64,000 nucleotides of DNA, from assembly GCF_040712315.1 (NCBI RefSeq), contig NC_134013.1, forward strand, positions 48,334,501 through 48,398,500, in the 5' to 3' direction. Under the pieces are notes generated by a model that was not told the origin of the DNA, made no database searches, and saw only the letters and a program-made list of their open reading frames with translations. The translations under genes were made by a program, and so were the position numbers. This DNA comes from Castanea sativa (taxonomy: Eukaryota > Streptophyta > Magnoliopsida > Fagales > Fagaceae). Position 1 is the first letter of the stretch. Every line of letters begins with the position of its first letter. Positions 1 to 12,442 of the stretch are shown here, piece by piece.

Positions 1-305
1 ATATCTTATCCAAGGTAGAAACATATGATCACTAACCCAAGCCAGAACATAGGCATCATGTTATACAAGGCATTATATATACGTATTCATCAAAGAAAGA
101 TGAGGCTTTTAGAACAAACAAATGCATGATCATGTGAATGCATGACTTACCTCTTTACCTTACTACATCACAGCACCTATGGCATCAATGAATAGACATA
201 TGAATGCATGTTCATAACATCAAAGCAAGAAAAAGAAAATAAACCCTAATTTAAACATGTGGAAAGAAAAAAAACAACAAGCATGTGAAACAGAAGCTCA
301 AAACT

Positions 306-317
<12 letters not shown>

Positions 318-354
<37 letters not shown>
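318..354. repeat. TA dinucleotide microsatellite
   Basis: About 18 TA units in a row inside LTR-A. Other TA tracts of 19-28 bp lie at 2776-2802, 4880-4898 and 19695-19722. Confidence 0.95.
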
Positions 355-357
<3 letters not shown>

Positions 358-746
358 ATCTAAAACAGAAGCATTACATCAGAAAAATTAGGGTTAGGGT
401 TCATGCACACGCATATAAACTTAAAGCAAGATTATGCACACGTGAAATCCACCCCAAAAACCCTAGCAACACAGAAAATAGAGCATGACTTCAAAACAAT
501 AAATCTAACATCCTAACATGCTTTAAAACATAACAACTACCTAAACCTAAACTACATAAACACATATAAACTTAAAGCAAGCAAAGAAACAATATAAACA
601 ATAAGATTAAAACAGAAAAGAGAGAAAAAGATTTTAGAATTCAATACCTTAAAACAAAAGCTCCTAAGCTTGATTTTTACCATTCCCTTCAGTTAAATCT
701 ATTCACAATACAAAAGCAATAGTGATTAGTAATCTTAAACTTGAAG

Positions 747-1706
747 TGATGGGTTAAAATGAATTGACCCCTTGCAAATTAATTAATTAATTACTCAAGT
801 TAATTAATTAGATCAAATTTCATGCAATAGCATGACAGCACAAACAAATCACCAAATTATTTAAATGCAGTGGAAAAAAAAATTGACACAGGTGATTTGT
901 TTACGAATGGGGAAAACCATCAAGGCAAAACCCCACCAGGTGATTTTAAGGTCACCACTCCCAAGAATTCACTATTATCAATCACAAGCGGTTACAAGTA
1001 TAAGGAATCTTACCAAACCCTTTGGCCTCCTGAAATATCAACTTACAGTTGAACCCTTACCCCAATACCCAATTGGACTTGTATTGCAGCGGCAATCTTT
1101 TTGTTCAATGCATGAATCCCAGTACATGATTAACCAATGATGCACGGATCCCAATACGTGACTAACTCACCAACTTGAAGAAGGTTGTTGGCCGCAAACT
1201 TCTTCAGTTCATCAACAATGAAGATTAGGAAGCTTCTTGGTCACAAAACCTTTGGCGTAAAGACGCAGTAGCTTCTTCAGAGAGAATAATGAACTAAGGT
1301 ACTTTCTGCATGTATTCTCTTTGCATTACCCTAGTGACGGCCTTTAAAATAATTCTTATATATGTCTAGGGTTGTAATAAAAGAAACCCTATACAAATAT
1401 ACAAGCATGGGCTGTAAATCGGATCTGAAAATTCTGATTTCGTAAGTCTCGACAGACACAGCTTCTGTCAAGCTTCTGTCGAGCTTCGACTTTAAATCTT
1501 GATAGAAGTCTTTCTATCGAGATTGCTATCGAGCTTTAATGAATAGCCCTTTTTCACTTGTTTCTTGGTCAGATCTTCATGGCTTTAACACTTGACTTGA
1601 ACAACATGTTTCTTAAAGTCCTAAACCTATCTTAGATTTACCCAATTACAAGTAAAGTACATTTTGTCAAAGGATTAACAAATTACATTAAAATATGTCC
1701 CTAACA
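747..1706 (-). mobile_element. Solo Copia-type LTR nested in LTR-A
   Basis: Comparison with the sister LTRs shows 960 extra bases here. The insert begins TGATGGGTT and ends CCCTAACA, so on the - strand it starts TGTTAGGGACA and ends in CA, the TG..CA boundaries of an LTR. It is flanked by TGAAG (742-746) and CGAAG (1707-1711), a 5-bp target duplication with one mismatch. No internal retroelement genes are present, so it is a solo LTR left by recombination. Assignment to Copia rests on the LTR start and size only. Confidence 0.7.
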
Positions 1707-2219
1707 CGAAGATCAAGGCCAGAAAAGGCCCCAGTCAAAAGAAAATTTACTTGAGGATGTTTTGTGAAGAACTCCCTCTTTGATTCACTATTTCTACTGA
1801 ATCTTAGTGTTTTCCTTTAGGATTTCTGTGTGTTTCGAAAATGTACCAGACAATGTGAAAATGGACGTTTGGAACGACTCCCAGACAATGTGGGATTCAT
1901 TCCAAACCTCAACATTAATGTATATAACTTTCCTTTTTATGGTTTTGGAAGCCTACATGCGTGCGTAGGATCGGGCCTGCATGTGCATGCATTATGGCTA
2001 CGTGCGTAGGAAACTGCGTGTGTATGTCGAGGGCTTCCTTGGCCTTACTTTTCTAAAAATAGATTTATTTGCTTATTAAAAGTTATATTTTTCATTTTAA
2101 AATTTCTTAAGTCAATTTAACATCTGATTGGGCCCCAAACCAATCTTATGTCTTAGAATTTCAACATCATTGGGGAACAAGGGCCTGAGTTGTAAAGGGT
2201 ATAAAATGCGGTGTCTACA

Positions 2220-2901
2220 TGCATCTTCAATCCCACTAGTGCAAACTTCTGCTCAGGATTCAAAATCTAAACAGCCAACCCATTAGTCTCCACGGGCCAC
2301 GGCACCTCCGGGGATCAAAAAAATTGGTAAGGAGAGTATCTCGGAAATATTCATTAATCATGGTCCAGGTTTTGTGGCAAATACTTTTCCAAACTTTGAG
2401 GAAACTATGCAATGCCTGGATAGGGAAATTGGCTTTGATAGTGTCTGAAATATCAGCAGTGATATTCTTTCCAATTCTACTTTAGTTAACTCAACTTTTG
2501 AAAATTCTTTCTCACTTGAGAATGCCAACTCATGTCCTACTCATGATATTCAAAAGCCCATGGACTTGTCTCCTCATCCTCACTCCATGCCAGGTTTGGC
2601 CAATCCGAGTAGGCCACTCATTCCCAGTACTCGACCCATCAAAAGCACCTAGACTCGTCTCCCTTGCCCAGACAACTCAAGCCCAAATAAAGCAAACTTG
2701 TCAGGTATGACTTATCATAGAGCCCCAATTGAGATTAATGACCCCAAACCTCTTAAACAACCTTCCAAACTCCCAAATATATATATATATATATATATAT
2801 ATGATTCTCTCCCTATACCAGTGGTGATGGCTAATCCCCAGCCCTGCTGATCCCCATGAACTATCTAAATTGGAATTGTCATGGTCTCGAGCGATCACAC
2901 G
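2220..2901 (+). pseudogene. LINE remnant: end of ORF1 and first residues of the ORF2 endonuclease
   Basis: Between LTR-A and LTR-B lies a different sequence. At 2856 it reads MNYLNWNCHGLERS, which resembles the first strand of the LINE endonuclease of plant L1 elements (the asparagine of WNC is catalytic in that family). The sequence before it looks like a degraded ORF1 end, with serine- and proline-rich reading and stops. The frame is cut at LTR-B. The truncated LINE that resumes at about 15.77 kb on the same strand is of the same broad type (with RNase H) and could be the other half of one insertion; that is inference. Confidence 0.6.
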
Positions 2902-4557
2902 TGTGGACACAACGGGGAGTCACCACCTCGTTTTTGCAATGGTTTAGGAACCATATATATAGAGTCCTTTTGAGGAAGGACCATTGATCTTACTACCAGT
3001 GATATGGGTTTGGAGTTAAGGTATGGTCTTGGGAAAGTGTAAGTCACCTAAAACCACCAAACCCTAAGGTTGGCTTCCTCTCATTGTTTCTTATGTCTTA
3101 ATCTTATTAAAGGCACATTCAATATTGTTATTCTAAACTCACACACATACTAGCATTCATCTAACAATCAACATGGTATCACACCCCTAACCATACTTCT
3201 ATCATGCTTGTCATCACATCACAAACCCTATCATACATCTAATCATGCATACATCACATCATAAACTCTAGCATTCATCTAGCATGGCCAACACATCATC
3301 TCAAACAAGACAGCAACAAAGCAAGGCAGAAAGATAGGCATAGCAAACAAATTGTATCATCACATGTATTCCAAACCTTTAGACATGAAATCAAGTATCA
3401 AACAAACATATCACATTATTAAAATGCATGTTCATACTAATGCATGACTTACCTTACTTACATTGCTATATCTCAGCACTTATGGCATTAATGGATGAAC
3501 AGGTGAATGAATGGCATGATATTAAAGCAAGAAATTAAACAAAACCAATCCTAACACACAATGACAAAAAAAAACATATGAATAGAGAAACAGAGACCTA
3601 AAAGCAAAAAAAGGAGCAAAATAGAGACATATTATGTAAATTAAAAGACGAAATAGAAGTAGGGAACTTGAATTAGGGTTTCTGGGAACAAGTATATGTG
3701 CTCATACATAGGCCTGCATACGCAAGTCAGTTGTATGCATACGCATACTTCAAGCCTACGTATGCTTGCACACGCAAACACACCCTAAACCCTAACCCAA
3801 AAATAGATATGCAGAAAAAAAAATAGCAAAGCTTTAAAACCATAAATCTAACAACCTAACATGCTTTAAGATAGAAAAAAAACTAAACCTAAACTAAACA
3901 AACATATATAAGCATAAACAAAGCAAAGAAACAAATTAAAACATAAAGGAAAAGGCAAAGAAAAGTTAGAACTTAATACCTTAAACAAGAAGCTTTTCAA
4001 GCTTGATTTTGACTGTTCCCCTCAGTCAAATTATTTACAAATCAATAAAAAAGTGATTAGCAATCTTAAAATTCAAAGATCAAGACCAGAAAAGGTCCTA
4101 AACAAATAAAATTAACTTGATGATGTTTTGTGAAAAACTCACTCTTTGATTCACTATTTCTAGTGAATCTTAGTGTTTTCCTGTGGGATTTCTATTTAAA
4201 AAGGTACCATGTATGGCTATTTATATTATAAAAATGGGGGTTTGGAACAACTCCCAGATGATGTGAGATTCGTTCCAAACATCAGTCTTTAATGCAAAAA
4301 ACTTGTCTTTCATAGGTTTCTAAAACCATACCTGCGTGCGCAGGCTCGTGCCTATGTATGTAGGCTTTGAGGCTTTTTGGCCTTTATTTTCCAAAAATAG
4401 ATTTATCTACTCATAAAAAGTTGTATTTTCCATTTTTACACCTCTCAAGTCAATTTCTAATCTCATTGGGCCCTAAAACAACCTTGGGCCTTAGAATTTT
4501 AGCATCATTGGGGAACGAGGGCTTGAGTTGTAAGGGGTACAAATTGCGGTGTCTACA
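2902..4557 (-). mobile_element. Tat-lineage gypsy LTR (LTR-B)
   Basis: A 1,656-bp repeat with TG..CA ends: on the + strand it begins TGTGGACACAAC and ends GTGTCTACA. It aligns along its length with the LTR at 10676-12442, including the block at about 2935-3120 versus 10710-10895. On the - strand the sequence just before its TG end (+ strand 4558-4580) is purine-rich, as expected for a polypurine tract, so I read it as a 3' LTR. It contains a cluster of TGCGTACGC-like motifs near 3710-3780 and 4330-4360. No 5-bp target duplication was found. Confidence 0.75.
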
Positions 4558-6603
4558 GATGCCCCACTTTTGATTCTTGAGCTTCGCTAATGGAATCAAA
4601 AAAATAAGAGACGAAACATTTTGTCTCGACGTATAGCTTGGGCCCAACCCACGTACACGGCACACAACACGCATACATGGGGCAACGTGTAACTTCGCAA
4701 AGTCACATGGGATTTGTATGTCCGAATTCCCACCTTTGTGCTTGGGAAATGAGTAACGATAGGTTCACTATCTTAGAACCTGCTTTGCCAATTGCAAGTA
4801 AAAGGTGAGTGACTCACTATCCTAAAGTCACTTAAAAAGAAAAACAACCAATAAGGGTGGTCTTATGAGCTTAAAAGGATATATATATATATATATATGG
4901 TGTCCATCTAAGGCTCTTGCCTTAAACTTCTCCGAGTGGCTTACGCTTCTTGTCTTCTTCATCTCTATCTCTACCTATTTTGGTGAGGCTCTAGCCTTAG
5001 GGTGAACTCGGTCTTTATCTCTATCTCTACCTCTTTTACTATTCCCACTTGTTCAATTCCCTCGAGATATGTGCACAAGTTTTGTATAATGTGCCTACAT
5101 CTTCAATTCCCTCGGGATATGTGCACGAGTGATCTTGATGTTTTGACCCACGAGGGAGTCTCTGGTGGACAAGTCACTAGGGATGATAAGGAGAACTCAC
5201 TGAGGAGCAATATTTGGTGAGAAGCTTGGCGACTCACAAGAGAGCCCCCTTAGTGGTGATTTTGACCTACAAGGAAGCCTCTTGAAATGTGTGACCTACT
5301 AGGGTAAATTCTTCTTCTTCTTTTTTTTCTTCATGGCTCATTAGGGAACTTGTGTTAACTCCACCCATGAGAGGGTTCATCAACTTTATGGGGAATATTT
5401 TCTTCACAACTCATGAGGGGGTTGCCTTTGTGTCTTGGACCCACAGGGGAGTCCCTCCATGATATTGTACTTCACTAGGGATTAGTTTGAAAATTTGAAC
5501 CCACAGGGGAGTTCCTTTGATGACTTATGATCCACTGAGGATGCTCTTGATGCCTCTAATCTGACGCGGATGCTTTGAGGGCTTTTGTGTCTTTTACCTA
5601 GTTGAGGGTATTTTGGTCATTTTGGTATATTCTTGAATTTTCTTTTGCACGTTACACCTTTTGGGAACCCATTAGAGACTTTGAGAGTTTTTTTTTTATA
5701 CTAAACTACACGTAGTTTAGTGGGGGCCTAAACTACATGTAGTTTAGCCACTAAGTGTATTCCCGCCCCTTCATTTTTTCTCAATGGTTACTAATTGTTT
5801 GTTTTTCTTTTCCTTCTCTTCATCTTCCTCATCTCTTCATATTCTCTCTAACTTCTTAACTTCTTCTTTCTCCCTACAAAAGCCTCTGTCCTCTCTCTCT
5901 CTCTCTGATTTCTCCTCTCTCCATTCTTTCATTTTCTCAAACTCTCTCCCTTTCCAAGCTCTCTCATTTCCTTTATGGCCCCTAAGTCCAAGAAAACTTC
6001 CTACATGCTTTCAACCTCACTTGTTGGAGTGGAGCAGTGAGGCTAATTGAGTCCCCTCCGTTGACATATTGGCCAGAAGATCATTTCTCGGTAAATGCCC
6101 CGACTGGATTGGTAAGCTTTTCCATTTTTTTTTTCACTTTTGATCTTTCCTTTGATCTTCCATTTTAATCCATTTTTGGACTTGTGAATGCTTGGGTTTT
6201 GGTAAGATATGGGTTTAGATGAAAACATAACACTTTAGAAGGGGTAGGAACATGTTTAGGATGAGTTTTGGTTGAGATATGCTTGAAAATGTTGAGGAAC
6301 ACTTTACTGCTTGGGTTCATGCATACATGGACTTAAGCTTGTGTACACGGCTTGTTTTCGTACGTACGTAGCCTCTCTTTATGCATGCACGAGCTTGTTC
6401 TTGAGATTATGCATACGAGGGCTTCAACTTGCGTATGTGTGCTTAGTGGTTGCGTACGCAGACTTGGGCTCATGCACGCATGTCGTCAAGCAGAAACCCT
6501 ATCTTGATTATTTTGAACTCATTTTTCGTTTGTTTCTCATCCAATTGCAAATCTAACACTTTTCCTCATCTTTTTTGTATCTGAATGTGATTCTAACACC
6601 ATT
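4558..6603. other. Internal region of the LTR element, no gene recognised
   Basis: This lies between LTR-B and the antisense cargo ORFs. It has a TA microsatellite at 4880-4898, a stretch at 5150-5560 where phrases like ACCCACAGGGGAGT recur as degenerate repeats, pyrimidine-rich low-complexity sequence at 5780-5960, and a cluster of alternating purine-pyrimidine motifs at 6310-6485. I see no convincing coding sequence. Confidence 0.5.
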
Positions 6604-8559
6604 TTGTACCTCATTGGAAGTCTAAAACTCTCTTTTCATTGTTCCTTGATCCAAATTGTGAATCTAATGTCAACATACTTCTTTTTACAAGCTTCGTCCC
6701 CGTACTTTGGCAGGGGCAGTACTTATCATGTGGCTGAGTGGTATAGGGCCTTCACTATGGAGACAAAGGCTTACATTTGTGCTACGAGCTTCAAGCCCAT
6801 CATCTATCTACTTCCAGAGAGGTCGATTAGCACCATCTTGGTGCAATCTCTTACCAAGAGGTGGTGGGACACTATCCACACATTCCATATTACTAACTAG
6901 GAGATGACTGTGACTCCCCACGACTTCCACCGCATGATTGGCCTTCGGTGTGATGGTGCTCTTATAAATTTGGAAGGCGAGTCGGGCACTTAGTTGGCAA
7001 TTGACTTGCTCAAGAGGAGGTACTCCACATACACAATTTGCTACTTAAACATTGAGGCAAATTACTGGCCTCTTCCACATGAGACAGCTAAGGACTGTGC
7101 CTGGATGGCTAGGGCATTTTTACTGTACATTCTGGAGGCATATCTCTTTGCCAATGGAGGGCAGACAATATCCTTAAGGTGGTTAGCCCTCTTCTATGAC
7201 TTCGAGGATGCTCGGGGAGCTAACTTGGGGTAGGCATGTCTTGCCTATCTGTACTTATGCTTGGATACACTCAGCTAGGGGACCCTGCACTAGCTAGTGG
7301 GGCGTTGGAAGCTTCAGGAGGTTAGCTACTTTCTCTTTTCTTTTGTAGATCTTATACATGCTAAAGAAAACTGTACTCATGTTCTTGCAAATTGTCTTTA
7401 TACCTTATTGTTTTGCAAACTGTCATCTTGCAAATTGTCATTCTTGTAAATTGTGCTCATCTTGTACATTGCATTCTTGCAAACTGTATTTATCTTGGAC
7501 ACTATATTCTTGCAAACTATATTCCCTTGTGCACAGTATTCATGCCTCCCTTTTATTTTTGGCGCTAGGCCATTCAATATGGTCTTATCGTTCAAGGGAC
7601 AAACTTGAGTCTTAGGGACTCTATCATAGTAAGGGCCCACCTTAAAGGGTTGTCTTACGATGATGTGAGTTTGAAATTCAATGCCATCTATTGTTTTCTT
7701 CACAAGCTTCTTATGTTTTCCTTCTAACCTCATGCATTGTTACAAATCAATTGGAATCCATGGGCTGTTGTTCTTCCTGTTGTGACTCCCAACTTGGAGG
7801 AATCTGTTGTGGTCGCCTCCGGGATCACCCAGCCTTTCGAGGGTGTAGGTTTGAGGGTGCTTTACTTGGCGGAGCAAGTGCACTGCCAATTGGTGGGTAA
7901 GGATGCCTCACAAGTGCCTATGGATCTGCCAGCATTCATGCTTACCCCGCTCTCCATGACCGATGCTGAGTATGCCTTGTGGAGGCCTGGCATGGCCTAT
8001 GCTAACTGGGCTAGGGGGAGTTGGAGCCTCATGCCCTCCCTTATTGTCAAGGTATGCTCCTTCTTCCCATCTCTTTTCATTCCTACTATATTCTTTTGCA
8101 TTCTTGAATATGGTGACTCTCAAACGAAACACTTGAACCAGGCTACCCCTGTTCCTAGTGTTCCCATTGACCTTCCTCATCTACCTTGGACAGTCTATGC
8201 TTATGGCCCTAATGGTTTTGCTAGGGAGTGTCCTATGCCACATAATACAAATGTCATGGGTTACCATTTTCTGAACAGCACACAGGCGGTGAGTTCTCTT
8301 CCACTTCTTTCTTTGCTTCTTCTTTTCTTGCATCTTTCAACTGCTCATCCTAACCCTTCTTCCTTCAAATTTTAGCCCGCTATTCAGGAGCATAAGGAGT
8401 TGGTTTGGCTGGCTAGGAACCTTAAGCTGGAGGTGACTTAATATTCAAAGGACTTGTACGGTTCTAAAGGACCGGCTTATCCTGGCAATGATGATGATGA
8501 TGATGATGAGGGCTCGGAGGCGACTCCTAGCTACCAACCAAGGAATAAGCATTTCTAAT
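6604..8559 (+). pseudogene. Plant mobile domain (PMD) protein, degraded, carried as antisense cargo
   Basis: The translation at 6690-7230 fits the plant mobile domain (aminotransferase-like, MAIN/MAIL1-related): a segment reading LTKRWWDTIHTFH followed after a stop by EMTVTPHDFHRMIGL, matching the usual 'WR..THTFH....EMTVTL.D...LLGL' pattern. A second conserved part is at 7740-8050 (RVLYLAEQVHCQLVGKD) and a third at 8140-8285. A final exon-like piece ends in an acidic DDDDDDEGSE stretch with a stop at 8557. Stops at about 6898 and 6991 and frame breaks show it is no longer functional. Its strand is opposite to the retroelement around it. PMDs occur both in host silencing proteins and in transposons; here its place between two LTRs argues for the latter. 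Confidence 0.65.
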
Positions 8560-9058
8560 GATCCTTATCAACAAACAGACGGATGGACACAAACACATAT
8601 AGCATAACATAGCATCTTTCTTCTTTTTGTTGCTTTTACCATTTTTCTCTTTTTAGAATACATTCCTGCACTTTAGATTTGGTTTGAGACATAATGTTGT
8701 ATTTTAAGAACATATTTTACATTTATGGTTTTACTTGGGATGTGTACTTAATTCACAACTTATGGGAATAATTGCACAACTCTATGCTTTTCTTGTTCTT
8801 TGATGCTTGAAAATACGATCTTGAATTGTGTCTTGGATGGTCATTCGAACCATAGGAATCATAGGAGGAGCATTTGCGAGAAGACCATACTCAAAATAGG
8901 GGAAAACAGGTCTCTGTGAGCCTGTGTAAGCATACCGCGGGTCAGAAAAACCCTAGCCACCCTTCTCTAATGTAAAATAGTCATTGGGGACTCCCAAACC
9001 TCACCATACATATTTTCACCTTAGAAAACATTGTTTAAGGCTCTCCAATGGTAGAATT
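8560..9058. other. Spacer between the two antisense cargo ORFs
   Basis: About 500 bases of AT-rich sequence with no recognisable coding signal. It may be a 3' untranslated region of the PMD unit and leader of the next one, but nothing in it proves this. Confidence 0.4.
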
Positions 9059-10388
9059 CTCCCTCCTTGAAGTCTCGGCATGGATCAAGAAGCTTGGCCC
9101 TAGTTTCAAAGAGGCTATCATTCCTTTAGGTCTTTCTTTCATTTTTTCCATATCATCAAATCAAGGTGGATGAACCTCTTTTTCGTGCTGCTGAAAACTA
9201 TTGGATCCCTGCTTGGCATGTTTTTCAATTCAATGGTGTAGAGATATGCCCCACTCTTGAGGAGTTTAGTACAACCATGGGTGAATCTTTGGTGAACAAC
9301 CTTATCTTTTCTACCATGGACGGGGATCTTTCTACCTTGCTTCAAGCTTTGTTGGGCATTCCTTTTGAAAAGGCAAAACTATGGTGCGTTTTTGGCAAGT
9401 TGAACAACCATCTCATCTTTGCATACTTCTCTTGACTAGCTGTCCCAACGACCGATATACTATGTTCCCGGTTTCTTAATGCTTTTTGTCTATGTATCCT
9501 TGCAAGATATTTCTTGGTTCATAAGACCTATTGTGTAGATCATAGGATGTGCTTGGTGGTTGTCGATTTGAGGACTGGAAATCTTGTAGGCATGATTTTG
9601 GCCAAAACTCTCAATGGCTTGGATGCATTTCATAGGAAGAAAGCAAACTTCTTTCTGGGGAGTCCTCTCCTTCTTCAGGTATAATCCCTAATTTTTGCCT
9701 AGGTTCTCAACCTAGCTGGATTCCTCTAATTTTTGCATGGATTGCCTTTCAGTTTTCAACCCATCGAAGCACCTAATATTGTGTTTTTCATTTCTCTCAT
9801 TCACATTTTTTTTTCTATCTCTCTTTTTTCCACTCATGCTTTCTTCTTTTTCTCTCTTATTCAAATATGGCTATACGAAAGGTTGCGTTTACTTCAACCC
9901 CTGCTATTCCTCCTAGTCAATATGTCCCTAAGTATTATTGTGACTATAGGCCTGAGCATGCTGAGATAAGGTTTGAAGAGTTCACTGAGTTCATGAAGCA
10001 CATTGATGCCATGGACATTCAATGGGTGGTGGAGTGGTGGCGCATCTCAAGCATGGCTCACCGCAGCCTCAAGGATAATTGTGTCCCCTTGGTTAGGCTT
10101 CGTTATTGCCCTTACTGCTCCACATGTCGTATTGCCAGACAATTTGGTGACCGTTAAGGGGCTCTTAGTGATGATTGCTCTTTCCATACCTTGGAGTTCA
10201 CTAATAGGACTTTGAGTAGAATCCATGAGTCTTGGCCACGACGGAGGGTGACTAGAGGCATCCGTCCTCTTCAATTCCTTCATCCAACTTTGGGGTATAA
10301 GAAATAGCTACAAGATGACACGAAATGGGTCCTCAAAGACGAAAAAGCGTACAAGAAGTACAACAAAAGGAAGAGGGTTGACAGATGA
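9059..10388 (+). pseudogene. Second antisense cargo ORF, PMD-associated domain (DUF7745-like), degraded
   Basis: The reading frame from 9166 gives a block of about 90 residues (ENYWIPAWHVFQFNGVEICPTLEEF), then a stop, then further matching sequence to about 9680. After a possible intron the frame at 9867-10388 continues with WVVEWWRISSM, a C-P-C cluster and RRVTRGIRPLQFLHPT. This organisation resembles proteins that accompany plant mobile domains in legume and tree retroelements; the DUF7745 label is from general resemblance and is uncertain. In-frame stops at about 9433, 10155 and 10306 make it a pseudogene. It ends less than 300 bp from LTR-C. Confidence 0.45.
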
Positions 10389-10675
10389 CCTTAATATGAC
10401 TTAAATTTTACTTCTCTACACTTTATGATTCTCATGTCTTTCCTTTTGAGTTCAATAAAGGATTGAAATGTTCCAAATACCCCATATGGAAACAATTTAT
10501 CATCCTTTAACTTGAGCAATAAGAGAATCATTCATTTATTATCTTTGCTTATTGTCTTAATTTTTCTCTTAATTTTTCTTTTCTTTATTTCATGCCACGT
10601 AATTTTTGCCCATGATGTCCTTGAAGGAATTTTTGCCATGCCCATGGTCTTCCCCCTGTCTTTTGCCTAAACCAC

Positions 10676-12442
10676 TGTGAACACAACAGTGAGTCTCCAC
10701 ATTGTTTTTGCAATGGTCTAGGAATCATATATATATGGTCCTCTCAAGGAAGGACCTTTTGATCTTACTACTAAAGATAAGAGTTCAGAGTTAAGGTACG
10801 GTCTTGGGAAAGTGTTAGGCACCCAAAACCGCCCAACCTCAAGGTTGGCTTCCATTCATTGTGTCTTATGTCTTAACCCTATTAAATGCATACTTTAACA
10901 TTGTATCCATACCCACACACACACTAATATACATCTAAACACACAACATGGCATCAATCATCCCTAACCATACATCTATCGTGGCAAACAAATAAGGCCT
11001 AGCATACATCTAATCATGGCATATCCTAACATCCAATATACATGTCACATCATCCTAGCGTTAATCTAGCATGGCATAACATAAACCCTAGCATGTCACT
11101 ATCATCATATCATCTCATCACATCACAAACCCTAATCATGCTCCTATCTCACATTATAAATCCTAACATATAAATCCTAAAAGCATTATGAACATTAAAA
11201 TCAAAGGTAGAAACAAAGCCAACAAACCATGTCATCATCCAAGACATTAAGAACACAATTATATTGTTAAACCTAAACAAGACCATGCATGTACATTGTG
11301 AATGCATGACCTACCTTTACTTACTTTGTAGCAACTCAACACCTATGGCATTATTGCATGAACATGTAGATGAATGGCATGGTATTTAACAAAGAAGTGA
11401 AAACATACCCTAAGTTAAACATGTGAAAGGCAAACAAGCAAACAAACATATGAAACAGAGACTCAAAACTATAAAAACATGAAAAATGACCTAAAACAGA
11501 GGTATACATGTGAAAGCAGAAGCAAGAAAAGAAGAAATAAAATTAGGGTTTATGGGCTGGTTCATGCGTACGCATGAACAACTCTGCGTTCGCATAATTA
11601 AGCTTGTGTACACAGCCTTGATCATGCACATGTTTGTTTCTACCTAGAAACCCTAAAAACACAAAAAACAGAGCAAAGTTTCAAAACATGATTTCTAGCA
11701 ACCTAATATGCTTTTAAAACATAAAACTACACAAACCTAAGGTATATAAAAATATTAAAGCAAAAAATAAGTAAAGAAACAAAACAAAAACAAAATTAAA
11801 AGTAGAAAAAAGAAGAAGACAATTTTAAAAATGAATACCTCAAAGCAAAGCTCCTAGGCTTGATTTTTGACTGTTTGTCTCAGTCAAATCTATCACAAAT
11901 TAATAAAAATGTGATTATTAATCCTAAAATTCAAGGATCACGGCTGGAAAAGGCCCTAATTAAATAAAATTGACTTGAGGATGTTTTGTGAAAAACTCCC
12001 TCATTGATTCACTATTTCTAGTGAATCTTAGTGTTTTCCCATGGGACTTCTGTGTGTTTTTGAAAGGTACCATATATGGCTATTTATATTGTGAAAATGG
12101 GGGTTTGGAACGACTCTTAGATGATGTGCGATTTGTTGCAAAGCTCAGTCGTTAATGCAGAAAACTTGCCTTTCTAGTGCTCTTGAAATCGTACTTGTGT
12201 GCACAAGCTTTCAGGCTGCGTACACAGGTTCATGCCTTTGTACGTAAGCTTAAGGTTTCTTTTGACCTTTATTTTCTAAAAATAGATTTTTAGCTCATTA
12301 AAAAGTTATATTTTCCATTTTAACATCTCTCAAGTCAATTTGCAATTTGATTGGACCCTAAACCAACCTTAGGCCTTAGAATTCCAGCATCATTGGGGAA
12401 CAGGAGTCCGAGTCGTAAGGGGTACAAAATGCAGTGTCTACA
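10676..12442 (-). mobile_element. Tat-lineage gypsy LTR (LTR-C)
   Basis: A 1,767-bp repeat with TG..CA ends, homologous to LTR-B over its length. On the + strand it starts TGTGAACACAAC and ends GTGTCTACA. Its right flank read on the - strand (AAAACCCAAAAGGGCAGT) is purine-rich like a polypurine tract, and the pol fragment upstream on the - strand leads straight into it, so it acts as that fragment's 3' LTR. It is also the only candidate 5' LTR for the cargo-bearing segment at 4558-10675. The TGCGTACGCA-type cluster at 11565-11635 is in the same relative place as in LTR-B. Confidence 0.75.

Larger units (their letters stand above)
1..2219 (-). mobile_element. Partial long terminal repeat of a Tat-lineage Ty3/gypsy element (LTR-A)
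   Basis: This AT-rich stretch matches the two other LTR copies in the window (2902-4557 and 10676-12442) block by block, for example the shared segment around 2090-2219 ending in GTGTCTACA. Read on the - strand the LTR starts TGTAGACACCGC at 2219, the direction in which the pol fragment at 12.4-15.8 kb also runs. Its other end lies outside the window. The flank at 2220 is LINE sequence rather than a purine-rich tract, so I infer this is the 5' LTR of an element whose body lies to the left. A 960-bp solo LTR interrupts it. It holds no gene; the small ORFs in it are chance. Confidence 0.7.

Noticed and set aside
285..488. Small ORF with a run of YIYIYI
   Set aside because: It is a translation of the TA microsatellite.
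3778..3802. Telomere-like CCCTAAACCCTAACCC
   Set aside because: Only about two units, inside an LTR; too short for an interstitial telomere array.
5150..5560. Recurring ACCCACAGGGGAGT phrases as a CRISPR-like array
   Set aside because: Spacing and sequence are irregular and the genome is a plant; they are degenerate repeats in a retroelement interior.
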